From Leucogyrophana mollusca (lineage: Eukaryota > Basidiomycota > Agaricomycetes > Boletales), in assembly GCA_021014945.1 (NCBI GenBank), contig MU266329.1, positions 248,001 through 312,000 of the forward strand: a stretch of 64,000 nt of DNA, in the 5' to 3' direction. Made by a program: the position numbers and the translations under genes. Positions 12,950 to 24,951 of this stretch are shown one piece after another. Numbering within the stretch: the stretch's first letter is position 1; every line of letters begins with the position of its first letter. Under the pieces are notes generated by a model. The model worked only from the letters and a program-made list of their open reading frames with translations, had not been told where the DNA came from and made no database searches.

Positions 12950-13241
12950 CGTAGTTGACAGTTTGGCGCGCCCTTTTTGCCAATCTATTGTGCCAGTCGC
13001 AGGTTAATTGGATTCCCGTGCGGTTTGTGTCGTATTGCACCCTGTGATCAACCCGCACCTATAAACTTTTGGGGGTTGAGGGGCCAGTCGAGAATCAAGA
13101 TGTACGGCACATGACTGCTGCTTTTGCTCACGTGATGACATCGGAGTTCCAAAGGCGCGTATACTTAAATGAACCTGCGCGTGATCCAACACGACTACGT
13201 ACCCTATCCCCAATCTCCCAACCATATTTGCGGCGCTACCC
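12950..13241. promoter_or_regulatory. Shared divergent promoter region
   Basis: Only 292 bp separate the proposed start of the minus-strand axis-protein candidate (12949) from the plus-strand TEA-domain gene (13242). A CACGTG core sits in GCTCACGTGATGAC at about 13130. Both genes must draw regulatory sequence from this interval unless their 5' ends extend further. Confidence 0.5.
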
Positions 13242-14870
13242 ATGGAACGTCAAATGTCTATCAAAGTGGAGTGCCCTGGAGAAGAATCGAAGGTACACCT
13301 GCCTGCTTCAGGACAGCCTCTCCCTACCACCGCCGTGGCGATAACGAAAAGGCGATATGAAGAAATCTGGAGCGAAGACGTCCACGCCGCGTTCATGGAA
13401 GGTCAGCCCGGCTGCGCATGCTATGTGTACAACAACCTTAAAAGATATCTAGCGGTCTCCATCTATCCGCCCATGGGCAAGAAGCGTATCAAATACCGCC
13501 GAGTACTCGAGAATTCGACAAACAACCTGGAGCCAGATCCCTCGCATATTAAGTCCTTTGGACGCTGTCAGCTTATTCAATCGTACATCCTTGAGAGGAC
13601 TGGGAAAGTCCGCACAAGGAAACAGGTTTCAAGTCATCTTCAGAGGTTTAAAAAGATTCATAAGAACAATCCTTCGAGTTTGTTTTGCTGTGCAGCTCTT
13701 TTGCTAACCCTCGCGAACTGACGTATCTCTTCAGTGTGTGTGCTCTTTACGGAAGCCTTGACTAGTACTCAAGATTGTGTGTCGACCTCTGTCAAGATTT
13801 CGGAAACACCTGACATAACGCACAGACGTTCACCTACTTCTCTGGGCTTTAGCGGACCTCGCCCTCCATTTGATGTGGAACTCTCCTCCCGGTCCTTACA
13901 ACACGGATCAGCTTCGGCTAGAGGCCACTCGCTCAGTCCGACCGAGGTTAACGGTACAGTGCCGATTTCGGATCAGGACGAGGCCATCTCTACATTCTGC
14001 CCCGACAGGCAGAACCCAAGACACCATTTTATCGAATTGACGCAGTCGTCCTGCCTCGAAGGTCGGTGTTTACAAGGCGCTGCCGGGCCCTGTGCATCGT
14101 CGGACAACTTGGGGCTTCCCAATGACAGTGGTACCGATCTCAGCATGTCTAACTTCTCTATTTACACGCGACGCCTTGCTTCTAAGCTACCTGCAGCCTA
14201 CCGTCAAGTTGAACTCTCCTCTCCTCTCTATACCTCTCAGGCGTTCTGCTCCCCCGATTGCCGCACTCTACATCACTTAGTCACGTACGATGGCTCGAAC
14301 TTTACCATGGTTGACTTCCCATGCAATTATTCACTTACTCCGGCTGAACAAGTGCTGCACCCATCCTCCTATCCAGCGCAGCCCTTGTGCCACGAGCAGA
14401 AGAGAGCAATGTATGGGAACACGAGTCATATTTGGAACTGGCCCTCAGTGATTTCTTTGGACACCTCTTCGCCTTTCCACCCTCCAACCTCTCATATGAA
14501 TGCCTGCTATGAAGAAAACTATGCGACAGCCCCTCCAGCAGTTGACTCGATTCCTGCATACCCTGATGGCGTGAACACCACCTCTCGTCTTAACACAAGC
14601 TCGGACTTCGGCGCTGGCGAAGAACCCCTTCACCTTCCGAGGCGGCTTTCATATCCACAAACGCTTTGTTCGTCCACGTCATTCTGTTCCTCTAGCCCGT
14701 CGGCCAGTAGTATCTCAGTAACATCCCGCGCACGATCATCCATGCCATCGTTCGACACCGTATCGGATCATTTGACGTCGCCACTCATCATCAAGCCTAC
14801 ACCAGTGTATCCGGTCACCTACACTCATTCGGGAGCTACCCTCAACATATCTTCAACCTCGCCGTCATAG
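13242..14870 (+). CDS. TEA/ATTS-domain transcription factor (Tec1/AbaA type)
   Basis: A TEA/ATTS DNA-binding domain lies near the N-terminus (about residues 30-115). It starts with EEIWSEDVHAAFMEA and continues with SIYPPMGKKRI and GRCQLIQSYILERTGK. It ends in the recognition-helix block VRTRKQVSSHLQRFKK, the most conserved part of the family. Members such as Tec1 and AbaA control filamentation or conidiation in ascomycetes; the role here is unknown. Two introns are needed: one after FMEG (about 13400-13451) and one after NNPSS ending just before 13734, where the reading frame resumes with CVLFTEALTSTQ. The rest, about 370 residues, is Ser/Pro/Thr-rich and probably disordered activation sequence. 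The start ATG at 13242 is the only one upstream of the domain in frame. Stop TAG at 14868-14870. Confidence 0.9.
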
Positions 14871-15317
14871 CAAATGTCAGCCAACGGTCGTGGATTCTCG
14901 CGCCTCCTCCTGCGATAAACAACCCTCAATCTCGAATCGGTAGTTTTTCCTGTATCACGTCTTCGGCTTCAAGACCCATTGTTTTCTGTCTGTCTGGCGG
15001 CCATCTGCCAACCGTATTATAATTTCTTGAACTATAATATCGTACTTGCACATGATATTTGTATCCTTAACTTGCATTGTTTCCAATTGAATACACGCCT
15101 CCTTGCAGTGACAGCTGCTTTAGCTCTATCATATCGTTGTATCGAGGTGACCAGAACGTCCGGTGTTCCGAATTTGCCGAGGCCGATTCAATATCATGGC
15201 AAAACCGTGTCGGGAGCTCTGCTTGACGACTGCTTGACGCGATCACACCCACCGTCTCAGCTTCAGACTCAGAGCTACAGATCCTTGCTTGTACTGGGTT
15301 TCTTTGTCACCACCATC
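14871..15317. other. Intergenic region between TEA factor and bestrophin-like gene
   Basis: There is no conserved coding block. AT-rich tracts such as TATTATAATTTC (about 15015) could belong to the core promoter of the plus-strand channel gene that starts at 15318. Otherwise I see nothing. Confidence 0.45.
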
Positions 15318-17402
15318 ATGGATTCAATCCAAGGCTCAAAGTTTACGCTGGCTTCTCTAAAGGTACTTGTAACTTGTTAGTTCTGCTAACAACCTCACAA
15401 CTTCATTGACGTGCCATGGTGGACGGCAGCCCCCAAGAATCCGCAGGAAGCACCTGCGCAAGGTGATATTGGCCCCTCGTTATATTACGATTGGCTTTCT
15501 GGGTTTCTGAGGACTATGCATACAGTATTCTTGGCTGCCAGATGTGTTCCGTTTGAAAGGCAGTGTAGGTCAATGTTGATTTCGTGTCCATTGACCTAGG
15601 CTCAACGCTACTTTGCCAACGTCCTGCTAGATCATTGCCCATATCATAGGTCCTGTATTGACCGTCACGATATTCGCCGCACTTGTTGCCTATGCTTGGT
15701 CGAAGGGAAAACATGTGGTCTTAACAAACTCTGTGCTTCCTCTTCTCTCTGTGGTGGTAAGTGCTCTCCACCCGTGTCGCAGGCTGTTCATTTGCTGAGG
15801 TATGGGATGGTGGGTCAGGTGGGCTTAATATTGGTATTCAGGTGAGCTATTTACAATAGTTTCAGTGATTACTATGCCTAAGGCGTTCGACGTTGACAGG
15901 AACGGGTGTGTGGGTGCACTATATCTAAAAACACATCTAATCATTGGCCAGTACATCGTATGACCGCTACTGGGAAGGGAGAAAATGTTTCTCTACTCTA
16001 ACGTCCAATGTATGTCATATCTTTTTTGTCGTGCAGGCCCCACTAAGGCGCACGTAGGTCCGCAATCTCTCTCGTATGATCTGGGTCCACGTCGCTCTCC
16101 CTCCCACAGACGACCAGCCTGCAAATGTCAAAGGCAAAACTCCGACCTCCGAACTGACTTCATCTCAACTACGACGCCAGAAGATCGAAGCCTTGCAATA
16201 CTGCGTCGCGTTTGTTTACGCCGTAAAGCATTACCTCCGTGGCGAAGACGGGATCGATTATGAGGACTATACAGGGGTTTTGCCAGCGTCCTTTGACTCC
16301 TTTGACGAAATGGGATATAACACGCGGCACACTTCGCCTGTTGTTTCATACTCTGCGACGAGGAAACACTCTCTGGCTAGTCCGCAGGTTGGAACTACCG
16401 GTGAACGGGTGTCCCCCGACGCGACGAAGAGAGTTAGACCTAAGCGCAGTAAAAAGTCGATGCGTGGCCCGGGTGCGAGCGGCTCGACCACTCCATTACT
16501 CGCCACGACTGTCGAGTTTCATCCATACGCTGACCATCTATCGCTACCTCTACCCCTGATGTATGTAATCTCATTCCGGCTGATTACTGGCAAGTGCTTA
16601 TTTTCGCCTTCAGAATTGCCCATGAACTGTCGGGTGCCATCTTCAGATTTAAAAGGGAAGGCCTGCTCGAAACCGTCGGTCCAGCAGGTGTGTTCCAGCA
16701 TAGTATGGTTCATGGCAAAACTCAACCATGTTTCGTGAAGGTACCAATGCTATGAGCGGGCTGTAAGTGGCCCAGTGTGAAGTCTCGTATCGTAAATTTA
16801 ACCGGAAAAGCAGGGTCCAGTCAATGGTGGACCAGATGACCGCAATGGAGAGGGTGGCAAATACGCCTATCCCTGTCTCTTGTAGGATTTGGTTTCATAA
16901 AATACCCTTGATTCGCGGAACTGATTATCGCTACGCAGATGGTATTCATCTGAAACAATGCGTGACGCTGTACCTCTTTGCTCTCCCGTTTACACTTATC
17001 AATGATCTGGGCTGGAGCACCATACCTATTATTACTGTCGTCGCGTTTACATTCATGGGTATTGAAGGTATAGCTGACGAGATTGAAATGCCTTTCGGTG
17101 CGCCATGTCGAAACAAAGAGCTATCTTTGATATCTGACAGCCTTTCGCCTATAGGTTACGACAAGCATGATTTACCACTGGGTACGAACTGTTACATTCC
17201 GCCGTCTCATTATTCAGATCTCAAACTGTTGCATCAATAGACACGTACTGCGAAGACCTTAAGGAGGAAATTCAGTGCGTGGTCATTTCAGGTGGAGAAT
17301 TTACTTGGGTGCTGACAGTAATGCATCAGGTATATCATCAAAAGGCTCCCAGAAGGCGGTCATGGAAGTTATGGACAGGACGATGGGGAGGGAGATGATT
17401 GA
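15318..17402 (+). CDS. Bestrophin-like / UPF0187 family membrane anion channel
   Basis: This is a multi-pass membrane protein of the bestrophin/UPF0187 superfamily, which includes chloride channels. Spliced blocks in order are YSWLPDVFRLKGS, then IIAHIIGPVLTVTIFAALVA (first membrane segment), LLSVVVGLILVFRNGTSYD, YDRYWEGRKCFSTL, NVRNLSRMIWVHVALPP, AHELSGAIFRFKREGLLE and TLYLFALPFTLINDLGWSTI. After these comes ITVVAFTFMGIEGIADEIEM. The RxxxxYDRYWEGR and GIEGIADEIEMPFG motifs are signatures of the family. Exon 1 encodes MDSIQGSKFTLASLK; a small exon giving PPRIRRKHLRK follows. One exon is only 23 nt (15819-15841) and the next only 6 nt (15900-15905). A soluble basic/Ser-rich insert (about 16360-16500) separates two membrane halves. 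The protein ends GQDDGEGDD at 17402. Transported ion and membrane location cannot be read from the sequence. Confidence 0.88.
15900..15905 (+). other. Six-nucleotide microexon of the bestrophin-like gene
   Basis: The six bases GAACGG are flanked by an acceptor (gttgacag) and a donor (gtgtgtg). Joining ...TTC AG, GAACGG and TACATCGTATGAC gives F-R-N-G-T-S-Y-D, restoring the family block before YDRYWEGRK. Without it the frame stays open but Asn-Gly is lost and the Arg codon becomes AGT. Confidence 0.7.
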
Positions 17403-17507
17403 AGGCTGTTACTATTCTTTTCTTACTTCATGATGCTGCAGCTGGTGTCGGGCTCGTATGGATGAATGGACCTGAATAACACGAGCTTGGGCACAAAAGG
17501 ACATGGT

Positions 17508-18526
17508 CTAGCTAAATTCCGGCGTGCAAAACTCTCCGGGACCGTAAGGCTAACGAAGACAAGGTGAGAAAGCTGAGAAATGGCTACTCGAAAGGATGGA
17601 CTGACTTTCGACGTGAGAGCTGTGAGTCCTGCAGAGTTTTCGCTCGTGTGCCGCCCTGTTTGAGGCCCTGGCTTAGGCTTCTGACCTTGTGCAAATGCGT
17701 CCAAAACTTTCTTCGTGGTCGCTGCTGTCAGGTCTTCCTACAGACATTTCAGCAAAGTCATCTCAGTCAAACGAAGGTTGTGGAACATACATAAAAATCA
17801 TCGTTCACGACCATCATTGGAGCATTACTGCAGGCGCCCTGGCACTCCACTTCGATGACGGTGAATTTGCCGTCCTGCGTGGTGTCGCCTGGTTTGATTC
17901 CACCCAGATGGCTGCACACGGTATTGAGGATATCGGTTGATCCCTGCAGCATGCACGGCGTCGTCGTACAGACTTGAACAAAATTGTCACCAATTGGCTC
18001 CCTACGACAACCCTAACTTGAGTTCCCAGAAGGAAGACAGAAAATCGGTCATACCGGTTGAACATCGTGTAGAAAGTTGCGACTTCGTAGACTCGCATGG
18101 GAGGCATGCCAAGGAGCTTCGCAACATAGTTCATAACACTAATGCTAGTCCATCCCTTATTTTGTCTTTGACCTAGATCGAGAAGAGGGATGACAGCGGC
18201 CTTCCTGTACTGTGACGGATATCGGGAGATGATTTCTTCGGCCCTCTTCAAGTTATCCGCAGTGAACTCGAAAGCAATCTAGTCAAGTGGAAATGCAATG
18301 TCTCGCAAATTTGGGCTTCCTCATTGTTGGAGGGAGACATACCGCTGGATTATTATACTTGGTGTCGCGGTGCTAGGGAACGCTGTTAACCACGAACACT
18401 CACAGGTGGAAAATTGCTCACAACAAAAAGGGCGTCCGACCATTTTGGGCACGTCGTAGATATGCTTCTCTTGCTCACCAACGACCGCAAGAGCGCTGGA
18501 CGTGTCAGTGATTGCGCTGCAAACAT
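17508..18526 (-). CDS. nuo-24: NADH:ubiquinone oxidoreductase 24 kDa subunit (complex I, NDUFV2/NuoE)
   Basis: This is the mitochondrial complex I N-module subunit that carries the [2Fe-2S] cluster N1a. The minus strand encodes [20 protein letters not shown], then [33 protein letters not shown] and [32 protein letters not shown] comes next, and a C-terminal [13 protein letters not shown] follows. Cluster-binding cysteines are seen in CTTTPCML and in ECQGACSN. The first exon ([20 protein letters not shown]) is a clear Arg/Ser-rich mitochondrial presequence, setting the start at 18526. Six or so short introns interrupt the gene; two are implied at 18380-18430 and 18320-18360. It is divergent from the aldo-keto reductase with 346 bp between the starts. 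Confidence 0.95.
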
Positions 18527-18872
18527 TTCGAGAGCGAACGGAAGTGCTGGCCTTGAATGATTCAATTGGCAGTGGCCTTGGTGAAAGCGTGGTGTCCCAC
18601 AAGTTCGTAGACCTGGTCCGTGGACTTATTGTCCCACGCGAATTATCTTCCGTCATTCCCTCTGACTCTGAGTCTCTTCGAATGAAATGCCCCCTTACTC
18701 GTTAGGCAGCAACTATGACCACCTCTTGCTAGCACCAAAATAACCATTGCGTCTCCTGCCGAGGAGCATGCGTAATTTCTTTGTAATGTCGGCTGAGGAC
18801 TGCTTATAAGATGCATCGAACGGCTGTTCTGTGCATCCTAACCACTTCTTAGTTCTTCATCGATCATCGACT
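18527..18872. promoter_or_regulatory. Divergent promoter interval (complex I subunit / aldo-keto reductase)
   Basis: The 346 bp between the two start codons must contain both promoters. I see no canonical TATA box at a fixed distance for either gene; TGCTTATAAGATGC near 18801 is a weak candidate for the plus-strand gene. Confidence 0.4.
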
Positions 18873-20555
<1,683 letters not shown>

Positions 20556-20617
20556 ACGCCAACAGCCCCGTTTCCCGCCCACAAGTTATCGCGTGAATTG
20601 GCCGTTGTAAATAGTAT

Positions 20618-23600
20618 TCATCTAATATCTACCATTGATCGCCGCCATTTGGATGAAAATTCGTCAGCCTTCAGTAGCACGCCTGCTGCTGCTCTTCGAA
20701 GCTTAACCTCATGTGTTCCACCCCCACCTTCTACAAGTGCTCCCCTCTCTAGTCGCGAAAAAACTTGCCCGGCCCATTCTCCAACGCCCAACAATAACGC
20801 AGTATGCTCAAGTCCCAAGGAGCGCCCCTCGTCAAGTTCTAGACAGCCGTCCAGAATGATTAGTGCGAGCTCCAGTGCGCAAGTTAGCACCGAAGCCTCT
20901 TTCCCCTTCGAGTCACCCTGCGACATGGCCCCCTCGCCCGTGTCATCGTCTATCATTGAGATGGGTCTTGTCCCTAAGGTCACTGCGAGTTCCAAGGCAT
21001 CAGGTGCAACGAGATATAACCACTGTGGTGCATTTTGTCCCGCATGCACCAAGATCGCCAGTGCCCTGAGAAAGTGCGCTAGAACAACGGGATTCAAAAT
21101 AAGGCCCGTCCCAGCGCCACGGTACTGGTGGAGGATCTCCCGGTGGGCCGTCCGCTCCTCTCGCGTTTGTTCATCTCGCAGGAAGAGCCAAAAGCGGTTG
21201 ATGAATGGTGCGATGAAAAATTCGGCAGCAACGTCTGTAAATGTCACCGATCTGGGCTGCTGGATTTGGTTCGTGATTACGGTGCGACTGGCACCTGCAG
21301 AAAGCTCTGTCACTTTCACAGGCCTCCGTACCCGAAGCTGCCGTTCTCGCATGATCTCAGGGACTTTGTTTGCGGTGGCTTCTTGTCCTCGGTCAATGGC
21401 TCCTCGCGTGATGTCATCCAGCAAGTACTGAACGTTATCGGTATCCTGTGAACCTGCGGTGAGATATTTTCGGTGTAATGCTGGAGGCAACTTTTTGCTG
21501 GGGAAAGTGGTGCGCGAGCTATCAAGTGGCTGTTGACTGGCAGAGAGGACGGGTAATGAGGCGAGCTCTCGTGCGCCTAGCGCAAGGGCATTCAATATCA
21601 CGTATCGCTGTTCTGTAGAGTACTGGTTTTTGAAAAACTCCTCGATCAATGACCTAGTGAGCCGTTCAATACCACACAAGGTTTGCCGCGCGATGAAACA
21701 CTCACGGTGCTGCAGAACGAGGGCAGCAAGTGACTAAAGCGGTCACTATACGCTGCCTTTTGATGTCAAAACCCTCGATGTCGTAGTTATTCTGCAATCC
21801 TATGAAGCCGTACACAAGATTGCTTGCATTTTCCGCTGTCGATAGTGTACCGGTAAGCCACTCACGCGATCGACGATGATAACTAGACAAACCAAGTTCT
21901 GTCCCATAGTCACGTTTCCTTCGTATGAGCTCCTCCCCAACGTTCAGAGCCATCTCGATCTTGTCAGCTTCCTGATTATCGTCTCCTGACTTCAAACCGG
22001 CTGTACTTCGCACCATCTCCCCTAGCTGGGTGAGGTACACAGGACGAGCTATTTTTTTGACCCCAACGCGCAGTGTAGGGTCCTTTTCGAGCTCATCGAG
22101 CTCAGAAGGCGTTGGAGATGCAGAACGGGAAGATGACGGAGAGGCGTAACCGGTTAGCGAATCGTCAGAATCATACCCACCTTGTACTTTGATTGATGAA
22201 CTCGACTTTGGCGGGCCTGGTACGGATTTTTGCCGGAGCACGCCAGGGGTCTGTATTTCGCCAACATGTTCTTCTGAAGGTGGACCGTCGACCATTGCTC
22301 CATCCTTCACCGAAATATCCGCGTCTACGTCCCGACCGGCACACAGCTGCCTCACATCCCTTGCCCAAGATCTGGATTCATCGTTCCCCTCCCAGTCGCC
22401 GAAATCCAGCTGTTTCCCGGCACGCTGCGCAACCATCTCTGCCGTAAGCATACCGCAACGACGAACACCGTTGTCGAGATGGCTGATGTATAGGCCAATG
22501 GCGGAGATAAAAGACGGGGAGAGAGCAAGTAACGTGACCTGCTCGGACGGCAAGGGGAAGTATGATACAATCAAGAGAAGCATAGAGGTAAGATCTAGTT
22601 ATTTGAGCCATTTCTCTTCGGGCGATAGGTGAATGTGCAGACTTACAATGGTGCCGTGATAAGAGGGAGTATTTGACGTGGTCTGGAGCGCTCCATACAT
22701 CCAAAACTCTCGCCAAAAGATCATTTAATGCTATGGAGGGGTATTAGAACGACGCCACGCGCAGGTAAGAGAGTGATACCACCTTCAAGGTCAATCGAAT
22801 GACTCTTCCCGCCCGATGCCCAGCAGACGAATATCCTAGCATGTGCCTCATTCCAATCTCGAGTCGCCATGACAGCCAAAGCACTGTCCCAAATCTCTGT
22901 ATCGGGCCTCAAAGGACCCAGGATGCCTAGTAGCAGAGCGGCTTCCCGAGCAATTGATCCCCTCCCTTGTGCAGACGCGTCCATAACGGAGGAGGGGGGT
23001 TGCGCTAAAGAAGAGAATAGGGAGGTCAAGATAGTCTGCTGAATGATTATCGATGGCAAGGAGCCAACGACACTGCTCCATAATGTGGAATATCGCTTTG
23101 ACCGGTCCTCCTCCAACCTTTCGCGGATAACCGGTAATGTGACTCGGTAAAACGAGGGCTGAGATGGTGGCAAGGGGAAGGAGGAAGGAAATACGCCATG
23201 GTTGGCTAGCTTGGTTAAAAGACTCGTCAAAGAGGATGGGGGACCTGGAAATACTGTCAGCAATACGAGAACGGCGTTGAGCATGGCTCACCTTCGAATG
23301 CAGAACTGGATAGGGAATACAAAAGGTACTCGCACCGTAGGCTGACGTTGTCGAAATATACCCTGTGTTCCAATTCCAAAGGCACGTCCTTTCCACCAAA
23401 AGCATTCGCAACTTTGCCTGGAACAGCAAATACGTTCCGAAGGCACTCGTCCCAGCTGACAGAGTGCCTTGCAGATGACTGTCGCTCCGAGAAGACTGCA
23501 TCGTGCAACCTGTCGATTGGGTATTCCTTTGAGAGGCGTACTAATAGGTGGATGGAATAGCTCTTCAGAGGAAGAGATAGCACTGTTGAGTATGCTAGGA

Positions 23601-23946
23601 TTGCGATATCACCAGCCGCCGCCGACGCAAAAGTGAACGCGTCGGGACAGAAATATTGAAGGACAAGGGAAGAAAGACCCTCCTCAGCAAGGACTGGCTC
23701 CCACGTCGGCAGGACATTCTCTAACAAACACCTTTGTAGCCGCGGTATGTATTTTGTAGCGTTCAAGGCTCTTCCCGAAATAGGGTCCAGATTATATCGC
23801 CGAAATTGAGGTGGAAGAAGGCCAATGCAATCCAATGGGCGGCAAAGGAGCGAGAGAAGGGCAGGCAAGTCAACAACTGGAGTCTGCAACCTATCGATAA
23901 CATCATTGAGCTGAGCAGACGCGTCGTCGGCGAACTCGGTGGACAT
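20618..23946 (-). CDS. TEL2: Telomere length regulation protein Tel2 (TTT complex)
   Basis: Tel2 is a HEAT-repeat scaffold that, with Tti1 and Tti2, stabilises PIKK kinases (ATM/ATR/TOR family). The ~900-residue protein on the minus strand carries the family core SDDSLTGYASPSSSRS (a Ser-rich linker) followed by PTLRVGVKKIARPVYLTQLG, then ALNVGEELIRRKRDYGTEL and VYGFIGLQNNYDIEGFD. The C-terminal domain contains IEEFFKNQYSTEQRYVILNA. The N-terminus is MSTEFADDASAQLNDVIDRL (start 23946); an in-frame ATG at 23982 would add 12 residues. Few introns interrupt it (near 23300-23260, 22740-22570 and 21700-21690). A Glu/Ser/Pro-rich segment around 22070-22200 is the acidic linker that CK2 phosphorylates in other eukaryotes (family knowledge). 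Confidence 0.88.
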
Positions 23947-24257
23947 CATAGCAGTGCAGAGAAAAGGGCTGTCAACTTGCACATGGGTGTATCAAGCATG
24001 ACAACTTAGTTCGAGAAATTAACAAGTTCTTTGCATATCGACCCAACGCTGAGGTACAAACGCGCCGAACGAATACCGTGGGGTGGTATTATTTGGTATT
24101 GGGGTGATGGACGATGAGTGTAGTAAGTACCTAACGAGACCAGACTATTGTACAGGCTCTCCAAAAATGAGGCCAAACAAGGTATACTATGTTAATAGTG
24201 TTCGACCAGCGTATTGGTCTTGGTCGCAGAATGTCGGAATTTGGGAGCGCAGATGTT
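23947..24257. other. Interval between Tel2 start and the small hydrophobic gene
   Basis: About 310 bp that should hold the Tel2 promoter and the 3' end of the next minus-strand gene. I see no coding block. Confidence 0.4.
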
Positions 24258-24572
24258 TTAGTACGCGCCTCCTCTGCGCCTGCGGCCGGTGCGCATGCCT
24301 GACCTGCGAGATCCGAAGCATCGACAGCATAGTATGTCGACGATGACGTCAAATATCGTGACAATAACCTATATGAGAAAAGCCTATAAGTTGTGCTGAA
24401 GAAACGTGTTGTGCGAAGGCTTACTGTCGTGATAGCGCCAACGATAGCCATTATAACCCCGGCGATGGCTGAGATGACAGCATTGATTCCGGAACCAATG
24501 GCGGAGAATATGGAGCCCTGCGCATCGAGTGAATGAGAAAGGCTAACACGACGGGAAAATGCAACCCACCAT
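24258..24572 (-). CDS. 68-residue hydrophobic protein with Cys and poly-Arg tail, unknown function
   Basis: Three exons join in frame: a lone ATG at 24572, then GSIFSAIGSGINAVISAIAG and VIMAIVGAITT, then after an intron VIVTIFDVIVDILCCRCFGS and a tail with RTGRRRRGGAY. The stop is at 24258-24260. The first two thirds are small/hydrophobic residues (one long or two short amphipathic membrane helices). A CCRC cluster follows, then an arginine-rich C-terminus. Both introns have good GT...AG ends, and the first directly follows the start codon. A TATA-like box lies about 100 bp upstream. I recall similar short proteins as conserved hypotheticals in Agaricomycetes, but I know no function. The Cys cluster beside a hydrophobic helix suggests S-acylation (inference). 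Confidence 0.7.
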
Positions 24573-24670
24573 GGTGATTTAAGTTCGAGTGGATAAAAGT
24601 GCTTTGGTGCGAAGATGATGGATGATAGTTACTTTATGGGTTTTCTCGATCTCCAATGCGATGGTGTGGT

Positions 24671-24677
24671 TTTTATA
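24671..24677 (-). promoter_or_regulatory. TATA box for the 68-residue protein gene
   Basis: On the minus strand the sequence reads GCATATAAAAACC, about 100 bp upstream of the ATG at 24572. This is a normal distance for a fungal TATA promoter with a short leader. Confidence 0.5.
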
Positions 24678-24840
24678 TGCACTGTAGCTATTTATGACGT
24701 ACGGACGAGTTATTCCAGCTCATGCTGGCGGAGCGGAAGATGCCCCAAAGTGACATCAGCCTGTCGTCGTCGTCGCTGTCAAAGTGCCTGATAGCTCTAC
24801 ACCACAGGAGGCGAAGGCGGAGCTTGCTTCAGACGTCATA

Positions 24841-24867
24841 CACGTGACTTGGGTATCAGATCACGTG
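24841..24867. promoter_or_regulatory. Inverted pair of CACGTG boxes
   Basis: CACGTGAC at 24841-24848 and GATCACGTG ending at 24867 lie 21 bp apart in opposite orientation, about 270-295 bp upstream of the small hydrophobic gene (and just past the stop of the AMP-binding gene at 24952). CACGTG is the core recognised by basic helix-loop-helix factors. Confidence 0.45.
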
Positions 24868-24951
24868 CGTCATGCGGGCCTTAGCATGGAGGAGATCAGG
24901 CTGGCAGGAACACGAATGCAATATCACATTTCTCATAGAGATGATACAATT

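Noticed and set aside
17423..17507. Extending the complex I subunit to a stop near 17423
   Set aside because: The frame after the KVSPSF stretch is intron; the conserved ending [13 protein letters not shown] comes from a spliced exon that stops at 17508.
20598..21431. 277-codon plus-strand ORF over Tel2
   Set aside because: Ser/Arg-rich composition typical of an antisense shadow; the minus strand encodes the conserved Tel2 C-terminal domain.
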